From an uncultured Muribaculum sp. (GTDB lineage: Bacteria; Bacteroidota; Bacteroidia; Bacteroidales; Muribaculaceae), in contig CAJTSJ010000001.1 in NCBI GenBank assembly GCA_910578785.1, forward strand, positions 124,001 through 188,000: a DNA stretch of 64,000 bases, given 5' to 3'. Shown piece after piece: positions 51,896-61,346 of the stretch. Position 1 is the first letter of the stretch, and every line of letters starts with the position of its first letter. The notes under the pieces were generated by a model, which saw nothing but the letters and a program-made list of their open reading frames with translations, had not been told where the DNA came from and ran no database searches. The position numbers and the translations under genes were made by a program.

Positions 51896-54010
51896 TTATT
51901 TTTCAGTCTTCTCTACTGGCGCGTTTTTCAGCCAACAGTCGAGCCAGCGGAAGAAGACGCGCTGCCACAGAACGGCATTCTGCGGTTTGAGAATCCAGTG
52001 GTTCTCGTCGGGGAAGACGAGCATTTCGGCAGGCACTCCGCGCAGACGTGCGGCATTGAACGCCGACATGCCCTGCGAAGCGAGGATGCGGAAGTCGAAT
52101 TCGCCGTGGGTAATGAGAATCGGAGTGTCCCACTTGTCGACAAAGCGGTGCGGCGAATTGGCGAATGAACGTTGTGCCACAGGATTTGACTTGTCCCAGA
52201 ACGGACCGCCAAGGTCCCAGTTGGCAAACCACATTTCTTCAGTTTCGAGATATTGGGCCTCGGTGTTGAAGATGCCGGCATGCGCTATCAGACAAGCGAA
52301 ACGCTTGTCATGGTTGCCGGCGAGCCAATATACCGAGAAGCCTCCGTAGCTTGCACCGACAGCACCGATACGCTTTTCATCGATGTATGGCTTAACCTTC
52401 ATGTAGTCTACAGCGCTGAGGTAGTCCTTCATGTTCTGGCCTCCGTAGTCGCCCGAAATCTGGGCGTTCCATTCGGTGCCGAATCCCGGCAGACCGCGAC
52501 GGTTGGGAGCAATGATGACGTAGCCTTCCGATGCCATCAAGGCAAAGTTCCAGCGGTAGCTCCAGAACTGGCTGACAGCCTGCTGCGGGCCTCCTTGGCA
52601 ATACAGTATGGCGGGATATTTTTTAGTCTCGTCGAAGTTGGGCGGAAGAATCACCCATGTGAGCATCTCCTTGCCGTCGGTGGTGGGCACCATCACCTTT
52701 TCTACGCGCGGCATGGTCACCTGGTCAAGAAGGTCCTTGTTGACAAAGCTGAGCTGAGCCACCTCGCCGTTCTTGACGGAATAAATCTCGTTGGGCGCAA
52801 TCATCGAATGATGCATTGTTATAAGGGTCTCCTCGTCGACCGGAGCGAGAGCGGCATAGTCGACAGTGCCGTCGGCCACTGTCTTGACCTCCTTGGTGGC
52901 GACGTCGATGCTGAACACCGGGGTCACTCCATGATATGGGGCCAGAAAATATATCGAACGTCCCGAAGGATTCCAGGCGATAGCGTCGGCCGTATAGTCC
53001 CAGTCGGTTGTGAGGTCGGTCTTTGCACCGGTGGCCATGTCCATGACGAAAATACGGTTTTTGTCGCTCTCATAGCCGTCATGCTCCATGCTGAGCCATG
53101 CCACGTACTTGCCGTCGGGCGAGAAGGCCGGATTGGTGTCGTAGCCCATCATGCCTTCGGTAAGGTTGCGGGTGGTCTTGTCGGCGAGGTTGTAGAGGTA
53201 AAGGTCGGAGTTGGTGGAAAGCGCGTATTCCATGCCGTTCTTCTTACGCGACACGTATATGAGCTGCGTACCGTCAGGCGACCATGCAAACGACTCCACG
53301 CCGCCAAACGGCTTCATGGGAGCCTCAAACGGCTCGTCCTGCATGATGTCGGACACGTTGGTCACGCTGTTGCCGTCAAATTCGCCAAGGAAGGGATGAG
53401 GAATCTCAGTCACCCATTCATCCCAGTGCTTGTACATCAAGTCGTCGATTATGCGGCCTGAAGCCTTCGGCAGGTCTGGATAGATGTCCTGCGCAGTATG
53501 GCTGTACTTGACATTGGCTATCAGCACTATATGTTTCTCGTCGGGCGAAATGAGAAATCCTCCCACGCCCTGCTCCACCGCGCTGACACACTTGCGGTCC
53601 GAGCCGTCGGCGTTCATCACCCACACCTGGTTCTTGTCGCCGTCGGGATACATGAACGCTATCTTCTGTCCGCCGTTGATCCATACGGCATTGTTCTCCG
53701 ACTTAGGGGTCTTGGTAAGGCGAACGAGATCCGACCCGTCGATGTTCATCACATAGAGGTCGCGGTTGGATGCATTCTCTTCAATACTTTCGTAAGACAC
53801 TCCGAAGAGCACCTTTGTCTTGTCGGGCGACACCACCGGCTCGGTGATTCGTCCGAGGGCCTCAAGGGCTTCGACCGTAAACTTGCCGTCGGTGATTGTC
53901 AGCTCCGGCTTGTCGATAATCTTATCATTAGTCTGCTCTCCTTGATTACAGGAGGTAGCCGCAACAAGTAATGCCGCCGACATAACGATTGGTTTATAAA
54001 ATTTGTACAT
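51896..54010 (-). CDS. S9-family prolyl-oligopeptidase-type dipeptidyl peptidase
   Basis: 704 residues. Lipoprotein-like signal (MYKFYKPIVMSAALLVAATSC), beta-propeller with TolB/WD-like motifs (AFSPDGKYVAW, AWNPSGRSIYFL), then an alpha/beta-hydrolase domain with catalytic Ser in GASYGGFSVYWL, Asp in THGEFDFRI and His in FPDENHWI. The plan matches the DPP5/S9C group of periplasmic dipeptidyl peptidases known in Bacteroidetes, which trim oligopeptides before uptake; DPP5-type specificity is inferred. A ten-codon TTG-started extension lies in the promoter box and is rejected. Confidence 0.92.
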   Translation of the reverse strand: MYKFYKPIVMSAALLVAATSCNQGEQTNDKIIDKPELTITDGKFTVEALEALGRITEPVVSPDKTKVLFGVSYESIEENASNRDLYVMNIDGSDLVRLTKTPKSENNAVWINGGQKIAFMYPDGDKNQVWVMNADGSDRKCVSAVEQGVGGFLISPDEKHIVLIANVKYSHTAQDIYPDLPKASGRIIDDLMYKHWDEWVTEIPHPFLGEFDGNSVTNVSDIMQDEPFEAPMKPFGGVESFAWSPDGTQLIYVSRKKNGMEYALSTNSDLYLYNLADKTTRNLTEGMMGYDTNPAFSPDGKYVAWLSMEHDGYESDKNRIFVMDMATGAKTDLTTDWDYTADAIAWNPSGRSIYFLAPYHGVTPVFSIDVATKEVKTVADGTVDYAALAPVDEETLITMHHSMIAPNEIYSVKNGEVAQLSFVNKDLLDQVTMPRVEKVMVPTTDGKEMLTWVILPPNFDETKKYPAILYCQGGPQQAVSQFWSYRWNFALMASEGYVIIAPNRRGLPGFGTEWNAQISGDYGGQNMKDYLSAVDYMKVKPYIDEKRIGAVGASYGGFSVYWLAGNHDKRFACLIAHAGIFNTEAQYLETEEMWFANWDLGGPFWDKSNPVAQRSFANSPHRFVDKWDTPILITHGEFDFRILASQGMSAFNAARLRGVPAEMLVFPDENHWILKPQNAVLWQRVFFRWLDCWLKNAPVEKTEK

Positions 54011-54037
54011 GATAAATAATGAAATTTTGCTTTTTCG

Positions 54038-54045
54038 CAAAGATA
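54038..54045 (-). promoter_or_regulatory. -7 box TATCTTTG of the S9 peptidase gene
   Basis: Exact TAnnTTTG match on the minus strand, about 28 bases before the ATG. Confidence 0.5.
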
Positions 54046-54165
54046 CGAATTTTTCTCTACAGGCGATGCCCCATTTCGCCCTATTCTGACGGATATAAGC
54101 ACCGATGTTGATATATTGTTGTTAATTATAACGTTTCTTATGCTTCCGCTTTTAGCGGGATTACT

Positions 54166-54173
54166 TAACTTTG
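54166..54173 (+). promoter_or_regulatory. -7 box TAACTTTG of dnaB
   Basis: Exact TAnnTTTG match, 21 bases before the dnaB ATG at 54195. Confidence 0.5.
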
Positions 54174-54194
54174 CGAAAAATAAGATATCAGACC

Positions 54195-55748
54195 ATGCCC
54201 GATAATAAACCGCAGTCCTACAGAGGACAAAATCAGAAAAAGCCGTCAATGTTCGAGACCGGAGGCCGCGTAATGCCCCAGGACAAGGAGGTGGAAGAGG
54301 CCGTACTCGGAGCGCTCATGCTCGAAAAGGACGCCTACACCACTGTCTGCGACATCCTGAAGCCGGAAAGCTTCTACGAGCCGAGCCACCAGTACATCTA
54401 CGAAGCCATACAGAATCTTGGAGCCGCCCAGAAGCCTATCGACATGCTCACCGTGGTCGAACAGCTCCGCCGCAACGAAAAGCTCGATGCCGTAGGCGGC
54501 CCTGTGGTCATATCGGAGCTTACGTCGAGAGTGCTCTCCGGCGCCAACGTCGAGTTCCATGCCCGAATCGTGGCTCAGAAATATCTCGCCCGCGAACTGA
54601 TTTCGTTCGCCGCTTCGATTGAAGGCAAGGCGTTTGACGAGAGCAACGACGTCGACGACCTTCTGCAGGAGGCCGAAGGCGAACTGTTCAAGATATCGCA
54701 ACGCAATGTAAAGAAGGACGTGACCCAGATTGACCCCGTCATCGGACAGGCCATCGACCAGATTCAGGTGGCGGCCAACCGCACATCGGGTCTAAGCGGA
54801 CTGCAGACGGGCTACCACAAGCTCGACCAGCTGACTTCCGGCTGGCAACGCTCCGACCTCATCATTATCGCGGCTCGTCCGGCGATGGGTAAGACAGCGT
54901 TCGTGCTGTCCATGGCCAAAAACATGGCCGTAAACTTCAACATACCGGTGGCCATATTCTCGCTCGAAATGTCCAACCTGCAGCTCGTCAACCGACTCAT
55001 AAGCAACGTGTGTGAACTTGAAAGCCAGAAAATCAAGTCAGGACAGCTCACCTCGCTCGAATGGGACCAGCTGATGTCGCGTGTCAAGCACCTGTACAGC
55101 GCACCGATGTACATCGACGACACCCCGTCACTCTCCATCTTTGAACTGCGCACCAAGGCCCGACGACTCGTCAGGGAACACCAGGTGGAGATAATAATCA
55201 TCGACTACCTTCAGCTAATGAACGCTTCGGGCATGAAGTTCGGAAGCCGCGAACAGGAAGTAAGTATGATTTCACGCTCGTTGAAACAGCTCGCCAAAGA
55301 GTTGAACATCCCCATCATAGCCCTGTCGCAGCTGAACCGTTCGGTCGAATCACGACAGACCGGCGACGGAAAACGCCCGCAGTTGAGCGACCTTCGCGAA
55401 TCGGGAGCTATCGAGCAGGATGCCGACATCGTATGCTTCATCCACCGTCCGGAGTATTATACCAAGTCCGACCAGGACGCATCGGGCAACGACATACGCG
55501 GACTGGCCGAATTCATCGTGGCAAAGCACCGTTCGGGTTCGGTCGACGACATCAAGATGCGGTTTAAGGCGCGATTCGCGCGATTCGAGAACTGGGAGGA
55601 AGAGGACAACTTCGAATTGTCGTCAACCGTCACCGTGGGCTCAAGACTGAATGCTATGGACGGCATAGCCGAACCGACGCAAAACCCGTTCAGCGGAGGA
55701 AGCGCGGACTTCCTGAAAGGACCCGGCGACGAACCGGCTCCATTCTGA
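54195..55748 (+). CDS. dnaB: Replicative DNA helicase DnaB
   Basis: 517 residues. N-terminal domain (PQDKEVEEAVLGALMLEKDAY), RecA-like helicase domain with Walker A ARPAMGKTAF, Walker B IIIIDYLQLM, the SQLNRSVESR region and DLRESGAIEQDADIV. Hexameric helicase at the replication fork. No intein is present. ATG 54195 gives the standard start; an eight-codon upstream extension starts in the promoter box. Confidence 0.98.
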   Translation: MPDNKPQSYRGQNQKKPSMFETGGRVMPQDKEVEEAVLGALMLEKDAYTTVCDILKPESFYEPSHQYIYEAIQNLGAAQKPIDMLTVVEQLRRNEKLDAVGGPVVISELTSRVLSGANVEFHARIVAQKYLARELISFAASIEGKAFDESNDVDDLLQEAEGELFKISQRNVKKDVTQIDPVIGQAIDQIQVAANRTSGLSGLQTGYHKLDQLTSGWQRSDLIIIAARPAMGKTAFVLSMAKNMAVNFNIPVAIFSLEMSNLQLVNRLISNVCELESQKIKSGQLTSLEWDQLMSRVKHLYSAPMYIDDTPSLSIFELRTKARRLVREHQVEIIIIDYLQLMNASGMKFGSREQEVSMISRSLKQLAKELNIPIIALSQLNRSVESRQTGDGKRPQLSDLRESGAIEQDADIVCFIHRPEYYTKSDQDASGNDIRGLAEFIVAKHRSGSVDDIKMRFKARFARFENWEEEDNFELSSTVTVGSRLNAMDGIAEPTQNPFSGGSADFLKGPGDEPAPF

Positions 55749-55870
55749 CACGACGCGCCGGACAGACAGAATCGACAAAAACGCCGAACAAACGAAATCT
55801 GACGTTGTTTTATTCTATGAAAGCCTTCCAGATAAGGCCCGTAGAGTAACCATCTAAATGATTTGGCGTT

Positions 55871-56170
55871 ATGAAACCATATTTTGAGGAAACAATAAAG
55901 GAATCGACCCCCTCGCTGATTGTATTTGTCAGTGCGGCCGGTCAGGATGCCGTAGAAGTCAAGTATCTAACCGAGGAACTTCAGGCCAAATATGCAGGTA
56001 AAGTCAATATTCAGCGTGTAGACGTGTCGTTCAATCATAAGATTGCTGAGAAGTACCGTATCCACGAGTATCCCACATGGGTTCTATTCAAGAAAAATGA
56101 AGAGCTGATGCGTGAAAGCAACCGCAAGACCGTGACTGAGCTTTCCGAAATGATTGAACGTGCGCTTTAA
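55871..56170 (+). CDS. Thioredoxin-fold protein lacking the CxxC motif
   Basis: 99 residues with the thioredoxin beta-alpha-beta order (SLIVFVSA, VNIQRVDVSFNHKIAEKYRIHEYPTWVLFKKNEEL) and the cis-proline in EYPTW, but the redox site reads SAAGQDAV: there is no cysteine in the whole protein. So it cannot be a thiol oxidoreductase in the usual way and may act as a chaperone-like or binding module. Single gene between dnaB and lon with its own terminator. Confidence 0.85.
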   Translation: MKPYFEETIKESTPSLIVFVSAAGQDAVEVKYLTEELQAKYAGKVNIQRVDVSFNHKIAEKYRIHEYPTWVLFKKNEELMRESNRKTVTELSEMIERAL

Positions 56171-56201
56171 ACCCCGTTCAGACTCCATGCCATAAGACAT
56201 C

Positions 56202-56237
56202 AATCTCCTGACGCATCGCTCGATGCGTCAGGAGATT
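56202..56237 (+). terminator. Intrinsic terminator after the thioredoxin-fold gene
   Basis: 17-bp near-continuous perfect stem (56202-56218 with 56221-56237) running into TTTTAT. Confidence 0.85.
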
Positions 56238-56267
56238 TTATATTTTCAGACTTGTGCCAGGAGGCGA

Positions 56268-58697
56268 TTACAGCTCCATCGGGTTTTCGACCTTTTCAGG
56301 GAGCAGGGCAAAGTCGATGACCTCCATTACGGTGTCAACAAAGTGAAATGCCAGGCCGTCGATATAGATAGCCTCTATGTCGTCGATGTCCTTGCGGTTT
56401 TCGGTCGACAGGACTATGTCGGTAATTCCGGCACGCTTGGCGGCCAGAATCTTCTCCTTTATGCCACCCACCGGAAGCACCTTGCCGCGGAGCGTAATCT
56501 CCCCGGTCATAGCCACGCACGGGCGGACGCGACGCTGGGTAAATGCCGACACCATGGACGTGGCCATTGTGATGCCGGCCGACGGGCCGTCCTTCGGAAT
56601 GGCACCTTCGGGCACATGCAGATGAAGCTGATACTTCTCGAAAAGCTCTTCGCTTATGCCTAATTCGCCGGCATGGCTCTTGATATACTGAAGCGCTATG
56701 GCGGCCGACTCCTTCATGACATTTCCAAGATTGCCGGTAAGAGTCAGTTTGTCGCCCTTGCTCTTCGACAGCGACGACTCGATGTAAAGAATCTCGCCGC
56801 CGACGGCGGTCCATGCAAGCCCGGTGACCACTCCGGCAAAACGGTTGCCCTCGTAGCGGTCCTTGGTATACTTGACCACGCCGAGCATCTCCTTCAGGTG
56901 CTCGGGCTGAATCAGCTTCGGGAACTCAATACCCTGCACTTTAGCGAGTATGGCCTTGCGGATAAGCTTGGCTATCTCCTTTTCAAGCTGGCGCACACCG
57001 CTTTCCGATGTATAGCTCTCGATGATGACGGCTATGGCATCTTCCGACACAGCAAACTCATCGGCCGAAAGGTTGTTTTCGGAAAGAAGCTTCGGTATGA
57101 TGTGGCGCACGGCTATCTGTACCTTCTCTTCAAGCAAGTAACCTGACAGGTCGATTATCTCCATTCGGTCGAGCAGAGGCTGCGACAGTGTCGACAGCGT
57201 GTTGGCCGTAGCGATGAAGAGCACTTTCGACAGGTCGTAGTCTACATCTATATAGTTATCGTGGAAGCGGCAGTTCTGTTCGGGATCGAGCACTTCGAGC
57301 AACGCGGCCGAAGGATCGCCCTTGAAGTCGGAGCCTATCTTATCGACCTCGTCGAGAAGCAGCACCGGATTGGACGTTCCGGCACGCTTGACAGCGTCGA
57401 TGATACGTCCGGGCATAGCTCCGATATATGTGCGTCGGTGTCCACGGATTTCGGCCTCGTCATGCAGACCGCCGAGCGACACACGCTGATAGTTACGTCC
57501 GAGCGCATCGGCCACCGAACGGCCAAGCGATGTCTTGCCCACTCCCGGGGGGCCCACCAGACAGAGTATCGGCGACTTCCCATCAGGATTGTTCATCAGC
57601 ACGGCTATCTGTTCGAGTATGCGCTCCTTGACCTTCTTCAGGCCATAGTGCTTCGAGTCGAGAATCTCGCGAGCAAGCGAGAAGTCGGCATTCAGGTCGG
57701 AATACGTCTGCCACGGCAGGTCGAGCAATGTCTCAAGGTAGGAATACTGCACCGAATATTCCGGACTCTGCGGATTGAGGCGGCTCAGCTTTTCAACCTC
57801 CTTGTTGAACACCTTTCGTGCGGCCTCGGTAAAGCTTACGGTCTCGCCGCGCTTGCGCATGGCCTCGACCTCATCCTGATCGTCGCCGTAAAGTTCATTC
57901 TTGATGGCCTCCATCTGGCCCTGCAGAAACGCCTGGCGCTGGTTCTGCTCGAAATTGCGGCGGGCGTTTGACTGTATCTCCTCGGCCACCTTCATCATCT
58001 GCTCCTGCTCGGTGAGATGTTCGAGAAGCTTGTTGGCGCGCATCTTCAGATGGTCCTCGACGAGAAGCGACATCTTGACTTCGACCGAAAACGGCGACTG
58101 GGTACATATAAAGTTGACCAAGTCAACCGTCAAAGGGAAATTCTTCAGATTCATCAGAAAATCCTGGGCGGCGTCGACATTCTCGGCCATCTTGACAGTC
58201 AGGTCGCGTATGGCGGTCAGAACTCCATTGAAATTCTTATCGTTCTTGCGCGGCTTGGTCTCCTTGACCGGCGACACGCGGGCCACCAGCGGAAACTCCT
58301 CGCCGTAATGGCCTGATTCACCGGGTCCGAGCACGCAGACTTTCTCACGCGCACGCACGATGGCGGTGTGGCTTCCGTCAGGCAAATCAAACACCTTAAG
58401 CACGTCGGCCACAACCCCGTAGTCATACAGGCGGTCGAGTGTAGGATTGTCATCATCGGCATCGAGCTGACACACCACCCCTATGGGTATCTGGCTGTCG
58501 GCTGCGCGCTGGGCTGTCAGTTGCGAATTGACGCGCACCAGCGAAATCGGAATGGTGGTTCCGGGAAACAACACCAGATTACGGGTGGCCAATATGGGCA
58601 ATGCCTCATAGTCCGGAGCTGTTGATATACGGTTTGGGGTCAGGTCAATCTGGCCCAATGATATAATCTTATGGGTTTCTGAATTTGAATTGCTCAT
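56268..58697 (-). CDS. lon: ATP-dependent protease Lon
   Basis: 809 residues. N-terminal substrate domain (LPILATRNLVLFPGTTIPISLVR), coiled-coil linker, AAA+ module with GPPGVGKTSLGRS and LLLDEVDKIG, and the protease domain with catalytic Ser in PKDGPSAGITMATSM and Lys in GIKEKILAAKRAG. Cytoplasmic quality-control protease. It lies just downstream of the threonine operon on the same strand but 67 bases away and functionally separate. Confidence 0.98.
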   Translation of the reverse strand: MSNSNSETHKIISLGQIDLTPNRISTAPDYEALPILATRNLVLFPGTTIPISLVRVNSQLTAQRAADSQIPIGVVCQLDADDDNPTLDRLYDYGVVADVLKVFDLPDGSHTAIVRAREKVCVLGPGESGHYGEEFPLVARVSPVKETKPRKNDKNFNGVLTAIRDLTVKMAENVDAAQDFLMNLKNFPLTVDLVNFICTQSPFSVEVKMSLLVEDHLKMRANKLLEHLTEQEQMMKVAEEIQSNARRNFEQNQRQAFLQGQMEAIKNELYGDDQDEVEAMRKRGETVSFTEAARKVFNKEVEKLSRLNPQSPEYSVQYSYLETLLDLPWQTYSDLNADFSLAREILDSKHYGLKKVKERILEQIAVLMNNPDGKSPILCLVGPPGVGKTSLGRSVADALGRNYQRVSLGGLHDEAEIRGHRRTYIGAMPGRIIDAVKRAGTSNPVLLLDEVDKIGSDFKGDPSAALLEVLDPEQNCRFHDNYIDVDYDLSKVLFIATANTLSTLSQPLLDRMEIIDLSGYLLEEKVQIAVRHIIPKLLSENNLSADEFAVSEDAIAVIIESYTSESGVRQLEKEIAKLIRKAILAKVQGIEFPKLIQPEHLKEMLGVVKYTKDRYEGNRFAGVVTGLAWTAVGGEILYIESSLSKSKGDKLTLTGNLGNVMKESAAIALQYIKSHAGELGISEELFEKYQLHLHVPEGAIPKDGPSAGITMATSMVSAFTQRRVRPCVAMTGEITLRGKVLPVGGIKEKILAAKRAGITDIVLSTENRKDIDDIEAIYIDGLAFHFVDTVMEVIDFALLPEKVENPMEL

Positions 58698-58764
58698 CTA
58701 TTACTATATTGTACATTGTCTATATAACAAACAGCGTGCCAAAGTCAGACCGACGGCTCAAAAG

Positions 58765-60075
58765 TCAGTCGCAGGCAAGAAGATATTTCTTGAATGCCGG
58801 ATAAAGCGCAGACATCTTGACGACACGCTTCTCGCCAGAAAGGAACGCCGACAGACGTTTGGGCACCGGCACGTTTTTACCGATGACGCTCTCGACCGTC
58901 TCCTTGAATTTGGCGGGATGGGCCGTCTCAAGAAACACTCCGGTCTCGCCCGGATTCAGATGTTCCTGCAATGCACGGTAAGCCACAGCTCCATGCGGGT
59001 CAAGCAGATAGCCCGAACGGTCATACTCCTCCTTTATCGTGCGGCGTATGGTGTCGTCGTCGTAGGTGCATCCGCTTATATCGGTGCAGATGCGTTCATG
59101 CGAGTTGCCGTAAAGGTCCAGGATTCTCGCAAAATTCGACGGGTCGCCCACATCCATGGCATTGGCTATAGTCGGAACCGACGGACGAGGCGTATAAGTG
59201 CCGGTAGCCAGATACTGGAAGAACACGTCGTTGCGGTTGTTGGCGGCGATGAACCGCTTAATCGGCAACCCCATGCGCTTGGCTATCAATGCCGAACATA
59301 TATTGCCGAAATTGCCGCTCGGCACTGCCACGACCACGTTCTTCATGTCAACGCCGTCACGCATAAGCTGCGCATAGGCATGGTAGTAGTAGAACATCTG
59401 CGGCAGGAAACGCGCCACATTGATTGAATTGGCCGACGTAAGATAGAGCTTCGACGACACCTCCTGGTCGGAAAAGGCGGCCTTGACCATTGCCTGACAG
59501 TCGTCGAAAGTTCCGTCCACCTCCAGGGCGGTGATGTTGTTGCCGAGCGTTGTGAACTGCGCCTCTTGAATCGGGCTGACCTTGCCCTTGGGGTAAAGGA
59601 CATGCACATGCACTCCGGGCACGTTCAAGAATCCATTGGCCACAGCACTGCCCGTATCGCCGGATGTGGCAACGAGCACGTGGATAGTGCGGTCCGCCGA
59701 CCCGCGCTTATTGAAATAAGCCAGCATACGCGCCATAAACCTTGCACCCACATCCTTAAAAGCCAGCGTTGGGCCGTGGAACAGTTCAAGCGAATACTTG
59801 TCGTCGGCAACCTTGACAAGCGGTATGTCAAAATTCAGAGTCTCGTCAATCAGACTTTTCAGCGAAGCCGACTCCATATCCTCGCCAAACAGAGTGTTGG
59901 CCACGACATAGGCTATGTCCTGCAGCGACATCTCGCCAATGTGCTTGAAGAACGCCGTCGGAATCGAGGGTATGCGTTCAGGCATATACAGCCCCCTGTC
60001 AGGGGCAAGACCTTTGATTATGGCATCCTTGAGCGTGACCAGCTCCGCATTATGGTTAGTACTGTAATATTTCAT
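58765..60075 (-). CDS. thrC: Threonine synthase
   Basis: Converts O-phosphohomoserine to threonine. 436 residues, fold type II PLP enzyme: YYSTNHNAELVTLKDAI start, PLP lysine in HGPTLAFKDVGARFMAR, ATSGDTGSAVANGF, and phosphate loop VPSGNFGNICSALIAKRMGLP. Last gene of the thr operon, 27 bases after the proposed homoserine kinase. Confidence 0.97.
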   Translation of the reverse strand: MKYYSTNHNAELVTLKDAIIKGLAPDRGLYMPERIPSIPTAFFKHIGEMSLQDIAYVVANTLFGEDMESASLKSLIDETLNFDIPLVKVADDKYSLELFHGPTLAFKDVGARFMARMLAYFNKRGSADRTIHVLVATSGDTGSAVANGFLNVPGVHVHVLYPKGKVSPIQEAQFTTLGNNITALEVDGTFDDCQAMVKAAFSDQEVSSKLYLTSANSINVARFLPQMFYYYHAYAQLMRDGVDMKNVVVAVPSGNFGNICSALIAKRMGLPIKRFIAANNRNDVFFQYLATGTYTPRPSVPTIANAMDVGDPSNFARILDLYGNSHERICTDISGCTYDDDTIRRTIKEEYDRSGYLLDPHGAVAYRALQEHLNPGETGVFLETAHPAKFKETVESVIGKNVPVPKRLSAFLSGEKRVVKMSALYPAFKKYLLACD

Positions 60076-60102
60076 CCGTATAACTACATTATCATTATAT
60101 CA

Positions 60103-61314
60103 TCATGGCTTCAGAAACTCTTTTATGAAAGAGTCTCCTTCCATAAATCCGTAAATGCCATTGACGGCCGCGCGTTCCGAGAACTCAGTCACAGCATCAG
60201 GCTCGGCACCTCTGCGCCAGATTACAAACGGCACCGGATCAGAGGTGTGGGTCCGCAGCGCACATGGCGTCGGATGGTCGGGCAACAATGCCACGGCCAC
60301 ATCCTCGCCGCTCTCGTCGACAGCCTCCATCAGAGGCTTCAGCACACGGTGGTCAAGATTCTCGATAGTGCGTATCTTCAACGGCACATCGCCGTCGTGT
60401 CCGGCCTCATCGCTGGCCTCGACGTGCAGAAACACGAAGTCGGCACCTCCGCGAAGCGCGTCTACGGCGGCCTGCACCTTGCCCTCGTAGTCGGTGTCGT
60501 AAAGCCCGGTGGCGCCGGGTACTTTTATCTGCTTTAGTCCGGCATAGACACCTATGCCGAATATCAGGTCGACAGCGGAAATGACGACTCCCGAACGTAC
60601 CGGATAGTTTTCGCTCATCGGCACCATCTTCGGACGACAGCCCGGCGACCACGGCCAGATGCTGTTGGCCGGCTCCTTTCCCTCGGCCATGCGGCGGACA
60701 TTGACCGGATGACCCGCCAATATGCGCTGCGACTCAAGTATCAGGTCGTTTATGAGCGAAGCTGTCGGTTCAGCTTCCGGCACAAGAGCCTTTACGAGCT
60801 TGTCCTCGAACCCGGCTCCGGGCACGTCGTGCGGAGGGGTGCAGTCTATGCGCTTGTCGCCGCCCTTTATCAGCAGCAGGCAACGGTAGGACACACCGGT
60901 GTAGAAGCGCACCGTGTCGCTTCCAAGCCGGTCGTTAAGAGTTCGTATAAGTTCATCGGCCTCTTCGGTGGATATGTGTCCGCCCGAATGGTTTTTGATG
61001 ATGCCGTCCTCTATGGTCAGCAGATTGCACCGCATCGCCATCCATCCCTCAGGCACATCAACACCCATACTTGCGGCCTCAAGCACACCGCGCCCTTCAT
61101 AGACATTAGGCACATCGTAGCCCAGCACGGCCATGTTGGCGACTTCGCTTCCTGGATGCATACCGTCGGCCACAGTCTTGAACAGGCCGTTGCGCCCCTC
61201 GCGGGCCAGCCGGTCCATGACCGGTGTGTCGGCGGCTTCAAGCGGTGTCTTTCCGCCAAGCGAGTCTATCGGCTCGTCGGCCATGCCGTCGCCAAGCACT
61301 ATAATATATTTCAT
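60103..61314 (-). CDS. Proposed homoserine kinase of the cofactor-independent phosphoglycerate mutase fold
   Basis: 403 residues from ATG 61314, alkaline-phosphatase superfamily: GDGMADEPIDSLGGKTPLEAADTPVMD with the metal/phosphorylated-residue region, ASMGVDVPEGWMAMRCNLLT, HVEASDEAGHDGD and LLPDHPTPC metal ligands. General databases label it apgM (2,3-bisphosphoglycerate-independent phosphoglycerate mutase). It sits between thrA and thrC and no GHMP-type thrB is present, which matches the family TIGR02535, proposed to phosphorylate homoserine. Operon context supports that role over glycolysis. A frame 12 codons longer overlaps thrA; the internal ATG gives the conserved N-terminus. Confidence 0.88.
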   Translation of the reverse strand: MKYIIVLGDGMADEPIDSLGGKTPLEAADTPVMDRLAREGRNGLFKTVADGMHPGSEVANMAVLGYDVPNVYEGRGVLEAASMGVDVPEGWMAMRCNLLTIEDGIIKNHSGGHISTEEADELIRTLNDRLGSDTVRFYTGVSYRCLLLIKGGDKRIDCTPPHDVPGAGFEDKLVKALVPEAEPTASLINDLILESQRILAGHPVNVRRMAEGKEPANSIWPWSPGCRPKMVPMSENYPVRSGVVISAVDLIFGIGVYAGLKQIKVPGATGLYDTDYEGKVQAAVDALRGGADFVFLHVEASDEAGHDGDVPLKIRTIENLDHRVLKPLMEAVDESGEDVAVALLPDHPTPCALRTHTSDPVPFVIWRRGAEPDAVTEFSERAAVNGIYGFMEGDSFIKEFLKP

Positions 61315-61346
61315 ACTCTGTTCCAATAAAGATAAAGACTTGACAT

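Noticed and set aside
52253..53461. A 402-codon plus-strand frame opposite the S9 peptidase
   Set aside because: Antisense shadow of a gene with a complete Ser-Asp-His triad; no recognisable protein features.
59566..60537. A 323-codon plus-strand frame opposite thrC and the homoserine kinase gene
   Set aside because: It spans two real genes and their spacer in antisense, so it cannot be an independent conserved gene.
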